This document shows, piece after piece, positions 21,635 through 28,746 of a stretch of DNA of 34,699 bases. A program made the translations under genes and the position numbers. This DNA is from a virus, in the IMG/VR virus record IMGVR_UViG_3300020171_000084, positions 1-34,699 of that record; one strand, 5' to 3'. The notes beneath the pieces were generated by a model. It worked only from the letters and a program-made list of their open reading frames with translations, was not told the DNA's origin and did no database searches. Numbering within the stretch: position 1 is the stretch's first letter; every line of letters begins with the position of its first letter.

Positions 21635-21820
21635 ATGTCTAAACCTACTGTAAGTTTTATTGCCAATAATATTAATAGCTGTTTCAAAAAGGGCGAGGAT
21701 ATATTTGCTCGTGGTTTGCTTGACGAAACTATGAGCCTGTGGAGAACAGACTGGAAACTCTTGTGCTCACAAGCCAGAATGTATGTATTACCGAAACTAT
21801 TCCCTACAGGGGACTTTTAA
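21635..21820 (+). CDS. Hypothetical small protein, 61 aa
   Basis: ATG at 21635 has AGGAG 7 bases upstream. The product MSKPTVSFIANNINSCFKKG continues with EDIFARGLLDETMSLWRTDW and ends LPKLFPTGDF, mostly helical. No family is recognised. It starts the dense run of small early genes. Confidence 0.65.
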   Translation: MSKPTVSFIANNINSCFKKGEDIFARGLLDETMSLWRTDWKLLCSQARMYVLPKLFPTGDF

Positions 21821-21845
21821 ACCACCTTTTCAAATGAGGTAACAA

Positions 21846-22088
21846 ATGGAACTCGACGGATTAACACCAGAAGAAGCCGCCGTGTATGAATGGCAGTATG
21901 GCTATTGCGGAGATTTCAAACATGCTTTGTGGGGGGCTATTATGAAGGCAGATGATAAGAACTTATGGAAATTGAAATTGAGTTTCCCAGCCGAAGTAGA
22001 AGGATATAGACTGTATTCTCAAGTAAGTGGATGGTGGCAGGAAGTAGTAAAGAAAGTTCAAGTTATTGGTTATCAAACTAAACCATAA
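21846..22088 (+). CDS. Hypothetical conserved-type protein, 80 aa
   Basis: ATG at 21846 has GAGGT 5 bases upstream. The product reads MELDGLTPEEAAVYEWQYGY, CGDFKHALWGAIMKADDKNL, then FPAEVEGYRLYSQVSGWWQE. The pattern of a Tyr-Gly-x-F segment, then ADxxNL, then FPxEVExY is seen in many short phage proteins of unknown role. A compact helical bundle is likely. Confidence 0.7.
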   Translation: MELDGLTPEEAAVYEWQYGYCGDFKHALWGAIMKADDKNLWKLKLSFPAEVEGYRLYSQVSGWWQEVVKKVQVIGYQTKP

Positions 22089-22100
22089 GGAGAGTTTCAA

Positions 22101-22337
22101 ATGACACAGACAGCAGGCTCGATACGGGCGGCGGAAGAAATTGAAAAACAAGGCGAACATCACCTTCCCCAAATGGTTGTTATTATAGACCGCTATACTC
22201 ACGCCGCAGAAATGCTCGCCTTCATTGAGAAGGTTGCAGCGTGGGACTTTGACGGTGGACATTGGAAACTGGAAGGGGAAAAGATAATCAAAGCGCAATC
22301 CGAGGCATTTGAACTCATTAAGAAAGTGAAAGGCTAA
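22101..22337 (+). CDS. Hypothetical protein, 78 aa
   Basis: ATG at 22101 has AAGGAGAG upstream. The product MTQTAGSIRAAEEIEKQGEH continues HLPQMVVIIDRYTHAAEMLA and ends AFELIKKVKG. It is strongly helical with alternating charge. No family is recognised. Twelve bases separate it from the preceding gene, and the next start follows directly. Confidence 0.7.
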   Translation: MTQTAGSIRAAEEIEKQGEHHLPQMVVIIDRYTHAAEMLAFIEKVAAWDFDGGHWKLEGEKIIKAQSEAFELIKKVKG

Positions 22338-22338
22338 C

Positions 22339-22503
22339 ATGACACTCTATCTCATCATCGTCAATACCAAATATATCTATATTGCGCTTAATCCAAGCTG
22401 GAAGGCGTTTAATATTGGAAAAGATACTCATTATCATCGGTTCATAATCAGAATAGGTCGTTTGCTTATAACTATAGGCGATAACCCAAATTGGAGGGGC
22501 TGA
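22339..22503 (+). CDS. Hypothetical small protein, 54 aa
   Basis: ATG at 22339 begins four bases after the preceding gene's stop region; no strong ribosome site is present, so translation is probably coupled. The product MTLYLIIVNTKYIYIALNPS continues WKAFNIGKDTHYHRFIIRIG and RLLITIGDNPNWRG. It is hydrophobic and beta-rich, not a clear membrane protein. No family is recognised. Confidence 0.55.
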   Translation: MTLYLIIVNTKYIYIALNPSWKAFNIGKDTHYHRFIIRIGRLLITIGDNPNWRG

Positions 22504-22504
22504 T

Positions 22505-22756
22505 ATGCCGTTATTTATGATATTTGATGGGTACGAAAAGAGTCTATTAGAGCCGTTCCCATGTATCACAGCTAAAACAGGGAAACAGGCTATTATGATT
22601 CTTATCGCAGAAAGAGGTTATAATATCAAAGACATAACACATGATGGGACTGGAGCGTCTCGATTCAGCGCAACCCCCGTAAAACCAAGTATTCACTTTA
22701 CGGGAGGGTGGTCGAGAACGGGGCGCACGACATGGTATAAACCTGTGTTAAAGTGA
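22505..22756 (+). CDS. Hypothetical protein, 83 aa
   Basis: ATG at 22505 has GGAGG 7 bases upstream. The product MPLFMIFDGYEKSLLEPFPC continues with ITAKTGKQAIMILIAERGYN and ends RTTWYKPVLK. Small alpha/beta pattern; no motif of known function. Followed after 30 bases by the His-rich gene. Confidence 0.65.
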   Translation: MPLFMIFDGYEKSLLEPFPCITAKTGKQAIMILIAERGYNIKDITHDGTGASRFSATPVKPSIHFTGGWSRTGRTTWYKPVLK

Positions 22757-22786
22757 GGAAATAATGAGAAGCACGAGGAGGAAAGC

Positions 22787-22978
22787 ATGAGTAACACAGT
22801 CACAAGACAAGACCTTAAACGCCTTGTTGATAATCTCGACTTGGCATTTGAGGAGTACAAGGCCAAGTTGGTTATGTTGGGCTTTGACGTGCCCAGTGAG
22901 CAGGACATAATCAGACACGCAGAACACGCAGAACACGCAGAACACACAGAACACACAGAACACGAGGAAGAGTATTAA
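22787..22978 (+). CDS. Small protein with His-rich repeat tail, 63 aa
   Basis: ATG at 22787 has GAGGAGG 5 bases upstream. Residues 1-43 form charged helices (TRQDLKRLVDNLDLAFEEYK). The tail consists of AEH/TEH triplets (HAEHAEHAEHTEHTEHEEEY) encoded by a 9-bp tandem repeat CACGCAGAA (22,916-22,967). Six closely spaced His residues could bind metal, or the tail may simply be the result of slippage. The stop overlaps the next ATG (TAATG). Confidence 0.65.
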   Translation: MSNTVTRQDLKRLVDNLDLAFEEYKAKLVMLGFDVPSEQDIIRHAEHAEHAEHTEHTEHEEEY

Positions 22979-23157
22979 TGGACTGGGTAATGGACTGGGT
23001 AATGGACTGGGGGGCTGTAATCATCGCAGTTTACCTACTGTATGCTATCATTGCAATCTGGTGGGCTTATCGCTCAATGCGACCGATGACAACACGGCAA
23101 GAACTTATAATTCGCAAAATACTTACAGAGGAGTGGAGTAATCATGACACTAAGTAA
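22978..23157 (+). CDS. Small membrane protein with MDWV repeats, 59 aa
   Basis: ATG at 22978 overlaps the previous stop. The N-terminus MDWVMDWVMDW comes from a 12-bp tandem repeat ATGGACTGGGTA. Because each copy carries an ATG, initiation could occur at any of the three. Residues 12-32 (GAVIIAVYLLYAIIAIWWAY) form one membrane helix, followed by a basic cytoplasmic tail (TTRQELIIRKILTEEW). It overlaps the next gene by 14 bp. A role in membrane or superinfection functions is possible but unproven. Confidence 0.65.
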   Translation: MDWVMDWVMDWGAVIIAVYLLYAIIAIWWAYRSMRPMTTRQELIIRKILTEEWSNHDTK

Positions 23158-23431
23158 ATTCAAAAATAACTTTATCATCTGGGTATCTGGACGGCTCACA
23201 AGCTTTGAGGATACAGAGTCGATTACAGAGGTGCTTGCAAAGAACGGTTATACATTCGCTGTTATATACTCTGGCGCAAGTAAGCAACGTTATCAAGTCA
23301 TCAGAGCATTCCAGCCCGATGATGTATTCATGGGTCGAGCTATGGAGCATCCCAAGTTCAACTATTACTACCAGATTCACAATTGCAAACTGATTGCGTT
23401 CTGGGACAGAGGGGAGCAAATCCATGTGTGA
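23144..23431 (+). CDS. Hypothetical protein, 95 aa
   Basis: ATG at 23144 has GAGGAGTGG upstream. The product MTLSKFKNNFIIWVSGRLTS continues FEDTESITEVLAKNGYTFAV, then YQVIRAFQPDDVFMGRAMEH and ends GEQIHV. It looks like a soluble alpha/beta protein. No family is recognised. It overlaps neighbours on both sides, so it belongs to a tightly coupled cluster. Confidence 0.7.
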   Translation: MTLSKFKNNFIIWVSGRLTSFEDTESITEVLAKNGYTFAVIYSGASKQRYQVIRAFQPDDVFMGRAMEHPKFNYYYQIHNCKLIAFWDRGEQIHV

Positions 23432-23666
23432 ATATGAATATGAATATGAATATGAATATGAATATTACTGCGGGTATTGTGAAGAGCCCTGCGATCCTAT
23501 CTACATCGAGGACGGATACGGATACACCGAATTCTGGGGTAGACCAAGTTTCCACCAACATCAGAGCTGGGTGTCAGACTGCCATGAGGACACGCTGTAT
23601 CGGGATGGTGAGCTGGATAAAGAGTGGGAGCAGAACGAAATCAACTGCGCGATGGGAGGTGATTGA
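23424..23666 (+). CDS. Glu-Tyr repeat, Cys/His-containing protein, 80 aa
   Basis: ATG at 23424 has GGGGAG 9 bases upstream. The N-terminus MCEYEYEYEYEYEYY is encoded by a 6/12-bp GAATAT repeat. CGYCEEPC and later SFHQHQSW and DCHED offer Cys/His ligands for one zinc site. The C-terminus is acidic (RDGELDKEWEQNEINC). No family is recognised. The repeat unit is a multiple of three and keeps frame. Confidence 0.6.
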   Translation: MCEYEYEYEYEYEYYCGYCEEPCDPIYIEDGYGYTEFWGRPSFHQHQSWVSDCHEDTLYRDGELDKEWEQNEINCAMGGD

Positions 23667-23749
23667 TGAAATGGCGCAAAGAATACATCAATAAATCTAA
23701 ATGTGCGGAAACTCTGCGAAATCTTTCTACTTTTCTCGCATATTATTAG
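23666..23749 (+). CDS. Small basic peptide, 27 aa
   Basis: ATG at 23666 overlaps the preceding stop (TGATG), and GGGAGG lies 6 bases upstream. The product is MKWRKEYINKSKCAETLRNL then STFLAYY. It is short but has a strong ribosome site. The 80 bases after it hold no gene and lead to the promoter at 23,831. Confidence 0.45.
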   Translation: MKWRKEYINKSKCAETLRNLSTFLAYY

Positions 23750-23830
23750 CAATGAGAAGCACGAGTATGACAGGATTATACTAAAAGTTGTAGATTTTCG
23801 CATCTTTTGCATCTTCGCACCATTTATTAC

Positions 23831-23859
23831 TTGACTTTGTTACTTGAATGTAGTATACT
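23831..23859 (+). promoter_or_regulatory. Rightward promoter of the recombination module
   Basis: TTGACT (23831-23836), 17 bp, then TATACT (23854-23859), just 21 bases before the next start codon. It probably gives independent expression of the 61-aa protein and the ATPase, ssDNA-binding-like and nuclease genes that follow. Confidence 0.75.
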
Positions 23860-23880
23860 ATGATAAGAAAGGGGAGTACA

Positions 23881-24066
23881 ATGAATCAAATTGGCAGTAT
23901 AATTGAAGAGATGGACAGTGCATTGGAGAATGTAAAACTAATAGTAACTGATGACACTGATAAAGTTGACAACGCCATCGCAGATATAACGGATGCCATC
24001 ATTGATTTGCTTGTATTAGAGACTAAACTGAACACATTCATGGAAACACTGAACGAATACCATTGA
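23881..24066 (+). CDS. Acidic helical protein, 61 aa
   Basis: ATG at 23881 has AGGGGAG 5 bases upstream. The product MNQIGSIIEEMDSALENVKL continues IVTDDTDKVDNAIADITDAI and ends METLNEYH. It is acidic with hydrophobic heptads and likely forms a helical bundle or coiled coil. First gene behind the promoter at 23,831 and directly ahead of the recombination ATPase, so an accessory role is possible. Confidence 0.7.
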   Translation: MNQIGSIIEEMDSALENVKLIVTDDTDKVDNAIADITDAIIDLLVLETKLNTFMETLNEYH

Positions 24067-24115
24067 GGGCTAACCATTATGGGACATAATAACTATCCTA
24101 ATTTAGGAGGAAACA

Positions 24116-25012
24116 ATGGCAGTTAAAGGAGCAAGCACGGTGGTGGGAAGACCTGTCCCACTTATTGACACATCAGGATTCACACTGGAGGACCTGATAC
24201 AACCATCCACAGAACCGAAGCGCATAGCAATACTTAACATCGGAGAGCAGGGAGTCGGGAAAACAACCACACTTAATACTTTATGGCCTTGGATTGAACA
24301 GGGCGCAAAAATTCTGTATCGCAACCGCGACATGAGGGAAGGGGTGATAAGCAAAAGGATGAGAGAGGCAATAGACATTATTGATTTACCATACAGTCCC
24401 CGGAACATCGGAGAGGCAGTAAGCAAAGAACGGTTCATTGCGGGAAAGTTGTACGAGTTCAGAGGTAAGTATGATTGCATTATTGATGATTCGCTGACGC
24501 CTCTCAGTAACAATGCCTGGGTGTATGTATGTGAGGAGAAATATCAACGATTATTACGGGAGGGCAAAACAGGGCTGTTAGAGCTTGACAAATTCGATGA
24601 TAACTACGATGGGAATGCGGACAAGTATGCAAGTCAAGCCAATGAGGTGATGGCTGCAATAAGCTCTGCAAAGGATAACTGTAAGCTATACATCCTGATA
24701 GCCCACGAGAAGGAGCCGTGGACATTCAAAGGTGACGGTGCTCAGGCTAAGTTCACCGTAAACGCAAGGGGTAGTGTCAAGAAGTTACTCCCCTCAATGT
24801 TTGGTGAGGTCTATTTCTGTTATGATACGCCGAAGAACGGCTGGCAGTGGCTGACCAGACCAATGGGACAGCGATTCGCTCGGACTGAACATCCGCTGAA
24901 ACAGTTCATCCCTATGGACTACAGCATTGCAGCAGAGGGTAAATGGGCGGAGCATTGGGATGAGGGGCTGGTAAGCAAGGATGAACCAACAACAACCACG
25001 AAGGAGGACTAA
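24116..25012 (+). CDS. AAA_24-type RecA-like ATPase, 298 aa
   Basis: ATG at 24116 has AGGAGG 5 bases upstream. Walker A is GEQGVGKT (43-50) and Walker B-like YDCIIDDSL (119-127). LYILIAHEKEPW holds the sensor-like His segment, and VNARGSVKKLLPSMFGEVYF with NGWQWLTRPMG match the C-terminal pattern of phage nucleotide-binding proteins of the AAA_24 family. In many phages this protein precedes a DUF669-type protein and nuclease or helicase genes and takes part in recombination or replication. The same order is seen here. Confidence 0.8.
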   Translation: MAVKGASTVVGRPVPLIDTSGFTLEDLIQPSTEPKRIAILNIGEQGVGKTTTLNTLWPWIEQGAKILYRNRDMREGVISKRMREAIDIIDLPYSPRNIGEAVSKERFIAGKLYEFRGKYDCIIDDSLTPLSNNAWVYVCEEKYQRLLREGKTGLLELDKFDDNYDGNADKYASQANEVMAAISSAKDNCKLYILIAHEKEPWTFKGDGAQAKFTVNARGSVKKLLPSMFGEVYFCYDTPKNGWQWLTRPMGQRFARTEHPLKQFIPMDYSIAAEGKWAEHWDEGLVSKDEPTTTTKED

Positions 25013-25015
25013 TCA

Positions 25016-25219
25016 ATGCTGGTATTAAGCACTACAGATAATCAAACATTTAAGCTCACAAGTATGATTGTGAAGAATGCAAAAGAACTCATAAGCAAGG
25101 CAAAGGAGGATGAGCGGTTCGCAGATACAATCATATACTATCCAGTTAAAATCGGGCGGGGTGTAACGGTGGAGCAGACATCAGTAATTAATGTGAAAGG
25201 GGTAGACTTTAATGAATGA
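25016..25219 (+). CDS. Hypothetical protein, 67 aa
   Basis: ATG at 25016 has AAGGAGG upstream. The product MLVLSTTDNQTFKLTSMIVK continues NAKELISKAKEDERFADTII and ends VINVKGVDFNE. Alternating strands and one helix; no family recognised. It lies between the ATPase and the ssDNA-binding-like gene and overlaps the latter by 8 bp, so it probably serves the same module. Confidence 0.7.
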   Translation: MLVLSTTDNQTFKLTSMIVKNAKELISKAKEDERFADTIIYYPVKIGRGVTVEQTSVINVKGVDFNE

Positions 25220-25796
25220 AGCAATGAATAAATTCTTTGACGATGTGGATGAACTCTCAGGGGGAGATGGGTTTGGACCTCTTCCGAATGCAACCTATCT
25301 ATTCAATGTGGCAAAAGCAGAACTGCGTGAAATGGGTGTGCATTACAAGCTCAATATCGGGCTGGTAGTAAATGAAAGCGATGAGGACGGGTACGCAGGA
25401 CGTTGGGTATGGTTCGACCCGATGCTCGATGGGCTGACCAAAGCGGGGAAAAGCAGGTTCTACAACTGCTTCGCTGGTAAGAATTCAGCAGCTATCTTCA
25501 TCAAACGACTGTTGCAAACCAATCCTAAACTGGGCAATATCATCACCGAGATACCGCATCTCGATCCCGCGACACATGAGATTGTGCTGTATGATGGAGA
25601 CTTTGTTGATAATGATATGCCTGACTTGAGCGGTTGGCAGTTCATCTGCGATGCTATTATTGGATGCAACATATATGCAACTACACGTACCGTGCCAAAG
25701 GAGGAGAAGAAAGAAGACGGGAAGTATGGTCCTATTGTACCGGAAGAACTGGAAAGCAAGATTAAGGATTTACTCGAACCCAATGAATTAGGATAG
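25212..25796 (+). CDS. DUF669-like putative ssDNA-binding protein, 194 aa
   Basis: ATG at 25212 overlaps the preceding gene. The central part is beta-rich: GFGPLPNATYLFNVAKAELR, VHYKLNIGLVVNESDEDGYA, then RWVWFDPMLDGLTKAGKSRF. This matches the layout of DUF669 proteins, thought to be OB-like single-strand binders next to AAA_24 ATPases. The C-terminus is acidic (ESKIKDLLEPNELG), as in SSB-type proteins. Assignment rests on order and pattern. Confidence 0.6.
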   Translation: MNEAMNKFFDDVDELSGGDGFGPLPNATYLFNVAKAELREMGVHYKLNIGLVVNESDEDGYAGRWVWFDPMLDGLTKAGKSRFYNCFAGKNSAAIFIKRLLQTNPKLGNIITEIPHLDPATHEIVLYDGDFVDNDMPDLSGWQFICDAIIGCNIYATTRTVPKEEKKEDGKYGPIVPEELESKIKDLLEPNELG

Positions 25797-25812
25797 GAGG
25801 CTCCCCCCCGCA

Positions 25813-26427
25813 ATGGTAAAGCTGCTCACTAAATTATCTGCTTGTTTCGCAGTACGCAGGAGAATCGTAGCTCCGAAGCCTACGGTAAATAGGATTCCGA
25901 AGGGCTTCACACTAATTATAGATAGTAGTGAGCAGCAACCATTGTTTAGCAGACCACCAGAAGGACTTACCATTGTACGCAAAGCACTCAGCAAGCATCA
26001 TGATAAGGGATGGGAGGGAGACTATACCATTGAAGGGTACGAGGATAAGGTTGCAATCGAACGCAAAAAGATTTCTGATTTATATGGGTACTTTGGGGAG
26101 TATGTAATAGGGAGAGTGCCAACCAAGGGAGCGCAGAAGATTCACAGACTGGCGAATATGAAGTGGGCAGCCCTAATCATTGAGAGCACTGAGACGAAGC
26201 TGAACAAGCAGTACAGATACACCACATTTACACCAGCACATATCCATGGCTTTATTGTATCACTCAGAGTACGCTATGGAATTCATGTCTATGTGAGTAA
26301 TAGGAGGAATAAGCTTGAGGAGTTTGTGTTGAAACATCTGATTAAGGTATACAATATATTACAATCGGACGGGGAAGTAAGAGGTAAGATACTGGAGGAT
26401 AAGTCCAATGCCAAAGATATGCCGTGA
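25813..26427 (+). CDS. ERCC4/XPF-fold nuclease, 204 aa
   Basis: ATG at 25813 has AGGAGG about 12 bases upstream, slightly far. The nuclease core shows LIIDSSEQQ (35-43), GDYTIEG (69-75) and VAIERKKISDLYGYFG (80-95), matching the GDx(n)ERKx3D signature. The first 20 residues (MVKLLTKLSACFAVRRRIVA) may not belong to the domain. Such enzymes cut branched or single-strand-flanked DNA in recombination. It closes the ATPase/ssDNA-binding/nuclease module and overlaps the next gene by 20 bp. Confidence 0.8.
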   Translation: MVKLLTKLSACFAVRRRIVAPKPTVNRIPKGFTLIIDSSEQQPLFSRPPEGLTIVRKALSKHHDKGWEGDYTIEGYEDKVAIERKKISDLYGYFGEYVIGRVPTKGAQKIHRLANMKWAALIIESTETKLNKQYRYTTFTPAHIHGFIVSLRVRYGIHVYVSNRRNKLEEFVLKHLIKVYNILQSDGEVRGKILEDKSNAKDMP

Positions 26428-26647
26428 CAAGAGTAACCTGATAATTGTTCAGGATAAGATAACTAATACAATACTTACCGATGTGGCCGTGTTTTTTCCC
26501 ATGCTTGACAAGGATGACTACGAAGCCCTCAGACACATCTGCAATCATGCAGAGCTTACAAGCTTTATAGAAGAATGCAAGCGGTACTGGGATGATGTCG
26601 AGGACGGAACCCCTAAGCGTAGTCACGATAATAGCAAGGAAGCTTAA
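26408..26647 (+). CDS. Hypothetical protein, 79 aa
   Basis: ATG at 26408 has GGAGG 12 bases upstream. The product MPKICRDKSNLIIVQDKITN continues VAVFFPMLDKDDYEALRHIC and ends PKRSHDNSKEA. Alpha/beta pattern, no motif. It overlaps the nuclease gene before it and touches the gene after it. Confidence 0.65.
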   Translation: MPKICRDKSNLIIVQDKITNTILTDVAVFFPMLDKDDYEALRHICNHAELTSFIEECKRYWDDVEDGTPKRSHDNSKEA

Positions 26648-26889
26648 TGACTAACGCATCTATAATAAAACGGGTACGCAAGTACATGTTGGATGAGTGT
26701 TCGAACTGTAGCTGGCGGGATAACTGCGAGTGGTGGATGAATGAGACCATATACTTCAACCGCTACATAGCCATACGACATGACGGGGTGATGTGCCAGG
26801 ATACTTGTCCTGATTTCAGTCATATAACAAACCCAAGACATAGTATGAAGAGAACACTAAAGGAAGATAACAAGGGGGGTATTGAGTGA
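26647..26889 (+). CDS. Cys-rich, probably zinc-binding protein, 80 aa
   Basis: ATG at 26647 overlaps the previous stop region. Cys residues fall as CSNCSWRDNCEWW and later MCQDTC, enough for a Cys4-5 metal site. The rest is basic (SMKRTLKEDNKGGIE). Similar short Cys-rich proteins are frequent in phage early regions, with no known role. Confidence 0.65.
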   Translation: MTNASIIKRVRKYMLDECSNCSWRDNCEWWMNETIYFNRYIAIRHDGVMCQDTCPDFSHITNPRHSMKRTLKEDNKGGIE

Positions 26890-27098
26890 TGGCACAAATA
26901 ACAGTAAAGAAAATAGTTGAATTCTACCTTCGGCTATTCGGATATGATGGGCTGACAGATGGAGCGGAATGTGCTTGTGAGCTTTCCGATTTATTCCCAT
27001 GTATTATTCCCGGTGATGTGCAGAACTGCCGCCCGGGATATAAAGTTCCTTGTGATTGTGATAATGAGTGCGATTTTCATATCAAGGAGGCGGAGTGA
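26889..27098 (+). CDS. Conserved-type Cys-rich phage protein, 69 aa
   Basis: ATG at 26889 overlaps the stop before it (TGATG); a GTG one codon earlier is also possible. After a helical N-terminus (ITVKKIVEFYLRLFGYDGLT) comes a Cys cluster: CACELSDLFPC, then QNCRPGYKVPCDCDNECDFH. From general knowledge this arrangement (PC..., NCxPGYKVPC, CDFH) recurs in phage early genes as an uncharacterised probable zinc protein. Stop overlaps the next ATG. Confidence 0.7.
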   Translation: MAQITVKKIVEFYLRLFGYDGLTDGAECACELSDLFPCIIPGDVQNCRPGYKVPCDCDNECDFHIKEAE

Positions 27099-27298
27099 TG
27101 GAAAAAATATATGCCGTAGGCTGTGTCAAGAAAGAGCATGATGTGAATGTATTTGGTCGTGAACAAACTCTCCCGCTTATTTGGGCGGATGGTATGATTG
27201 GAGTTATTCCTGTGTTTAAGACTAAGGCGGACGCAGAGATATACGCAGATGGGAAAGCTGATATTTTTACCGTGTATATTAAGAAGGCGGCTGAGTGA
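27098..27298 (+). CDS. Hypothetical protein, 66 aa
   Basis: ATG at 27098 has AGGAGGCGG upstream and overlaps the preceding stop. The product MEKIYAVGCVKKEHDVNVFG continues with GMIGVIPVFKTKADAEIYAD and ends TVYIKKAAE. Pattern of strand-strand-helix-strand suggests a small domain that resembles short phage proteins with a conserved FxTKxxAE segment. Function unknown. Confidence 0.7.
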   Translation: MEKIYAVGCVKKEHDVNVFGREQTLPLIWADGMIGVIPVFKTKADAEIYADGKADIFTVYIKKAAE

Positions 27299-27465
27299 TG
27301 ATTAGTCTTAAATATCTCTGGTACAAAATCACATGCCGGATGTGGCGTGAATGCATTCAGTCAGTATTCGATATGAAACAGCCTTTATGCACCACAAAAA
27401 AAGATTGTCCTATGCAGACAATGAGAAGCGTAACGAAGGCTTACCAAACAAGTAAGGGGGATTAA
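27298..27465 (+). CDS. Hypothetical small protein, 55 aa
   Basis: ATG at 27298 overlaps the previous stop (TGATG). The product MISLKYLWYKITCRMWRECI continues QSVFDMKQPLCTTKKDCPMQ and ends TSKGD. It is basic, with four Cys residues that could bind metal, and a Trp-rich N-terminus. No family is recognised. Confidence 0.6.
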   Translation: MISLKYLWYKITCRMWRECIQSVFDMKQPLCTTKKDCPMQTMRSVTKAYQTSKGD

Positions 27466-27466
27466 A

Positions 27467-27889
27467 ATGGAAACTAAAGGAATGGCAAGTTTGAAGATTG
27501 ACCAAAGTATTGTCAATAACATCGTTGAAACAACACTTCAAGAAGCGGTAATTGCACAACTTAAAGACCCGAATGACCTGATAAGAGAGATTGTGCGTAG
27601 AGCCTTGTCGGTCAAGGTTGACCATAAAGGCGAACCAAGTAACTACAGTGACGGTATACCTTTTATTGACTATGCGGCTCAGGCGTCCATACGGGAAGCT
27701 ACAAAAAAGATATTGGATGATTTTATGAAGGAGAATTCCGTAAAGCTTAGAAAAGCTATTCGAGCCGAACTCAATAAACCAGAAAGGGCTAAATCCATAG
27801 CAAAAGCATTTGCAGATGAAGCCGAACGTGCTATAAGTTGTAAATGGAATTTCATGTGTGATATAAACTTTACTAAAAGAGATGAGTAG
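27467..27889 (+). CDS. Hypothetical helical protein, 140 aa
   Basis: ATG at 27467 follows AAGGGGG. The product METKGMASLKIDQSIVNNIV continues LQEAVIAQLKDPNDLIREIV, then AAQASIREATKKILDDFMKE, and ends CDINFTKRDE. Mostly helical with charged amphipathic segments. No family is recognised with confidence; the layout is common in short phage proteins of unknown role. Confidence 0.7.
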   Translation: METKGMASLKIDQSIVNNIVETTLQEAVIAQLKDPNDLIREIVRRALSVKVDHKGEPSNYSDGIPFIDYAAQASIREATKKILDDFMKENSVKLRKAIRAELNKPERAKSIAKAFADEAERAISCKWNFMCDINFTKRDE

Positions 27890-27922
27890 CATAACAAGGG
27901 CTTACCGGAAAGCGGGGGAGTG

Positions 27923-28297
27923 ATGGCATATTTCAGCAGCAGTTCTGAGGGGGCAGACTACGAAGAGCAGTGGTGCGTTAAATGTGTTCACTACGGCGAG
28001 GATGGCTGTGATTGCCCTATACTAAATCTGCATACAAGACATAATTATGACGAAGTTGAGAAGAAATATAGCTTTCTTCATGTTCTTATCCCTATTGATG
28101 AGATTACACGAGAAAATAAACAATGCACTATGTTTTATTCGATTAAGCAGGAGGCTGAGATTAAGGATACAAGCTGTGCTGCATGTATTCATCATCCTTA
28201 TACCGACCGCTGTTTTTCTTTGTACAAAAGTGATTGTCTCAACTTCACTCCGAAACCGGATAAGGAACAAGCCAAGATGCAGGAGGGGGAGAAATGA
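27923..28297 (+). CDS. Cys-rich conserved-type phage protein, 124 aa
   Basis: ATG at 27923 is preferred over the GTG three bases earlier, with GGGGGAG upstream. Two Cys clusters are visible: WCVKCVHYGEDGCDCPILNL near residues 17-36 and TSCAACIHHPYTDRCFSLYK near 82-101, plus SDCLNF. The first, ending in CPIxxLH, recurs in phage early proteins of unknown role. Zinc binding is likely. It overlaps the nuclease-like gene that follows. Confidence 0.65.
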   Translation: MAYFSSSSEGADYEEQWCVKCVHYGEDGCDCPILNLHTRHNYDEVEKKYSFLHVLIPIDEITRENKQCTMFYSIKQEAEIKDTSCAACIHHPYTDRCFSLYKSDCLNFTPKPDKEQAKMQEGEK

Positions 28298-28746
28298 TTG
28301 AACAGCATAACACCGAGTCCAAAATCCAAGCCCGTCTTGCAGAAATCCTGCTTAAGAAAAGACTTCACTGGATGGCTATCGGGAATGTGAATGGTTTCTA
28401 TGCATGGGAATGTGACTTGTTATCGCTGAACAAGAACCTCTACCTAAGTGAGTTTGAGATTAAGGTAACTCTGGCTGACTTTAAGGCGGACATGGGAAAG
28501 GAAAAACACCGGCATTTTAAAAACCAGTCTGTTAATATTCCTAATTATCTCTGGTATGTTATATCGGGATTTGAATGCGATACAGATTTATTGCCTGAGT
28601 ATGCCGGACTGATGATTATTCATGAGGATGGCAGTCTCGAAACAGTCAAGAAAGCCCCATTGATTCACAAGAGGAAAATATCCGAAGCTGACTATCCACG
28701 ATTATTAAACAGAGCTTGTAAGCGACTATGGGGGCTTGAACTATAA
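28294..28746 (+). CDS. PD-(D/E)XK nuclease-like protein, MmcB type, 150 aa
   Basis: ATG at 28294 has GGAGGGGGAG upstream. Residues 36-76 hold YAWECDLLSLNKNLYLSEFE, then IKVTLADFKADMGKEKHRHF. The acidic residues E39, D41 and E55 with K57, and then DF/D...K..KH, match MmcB-like proteins of the restriction-endonuclease-like fold. The C-terminal part is a conserved-looking beta-alpha segment (YAGLMIIHEDGS, APLIHKRKISE). Role would be DNA repair or processing. Substrate unknown. Confidence 0.7.
   Translation: MIEQHNTESKIQARLAEILLKKRLHWMAIGNVNGFYAWECDLLSLNKNLYLSEFEIKVTLADFKADMGKEKHRHFKNQSVNIPNYLWYVISGFECDTDLLPEYAGLMIIHEDGSLETVKKAPLIHKRKISEADYPRLLNRACKRLWGLEL

Noticed and set aside
22757-22786. Eight-codon frame before the His-rich gene
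   Set aside because: It only spans the ribosome site of the next gene, and there is no sign of regulation. A 15-bp string from it recurs near 23,751 but no function can be argued.
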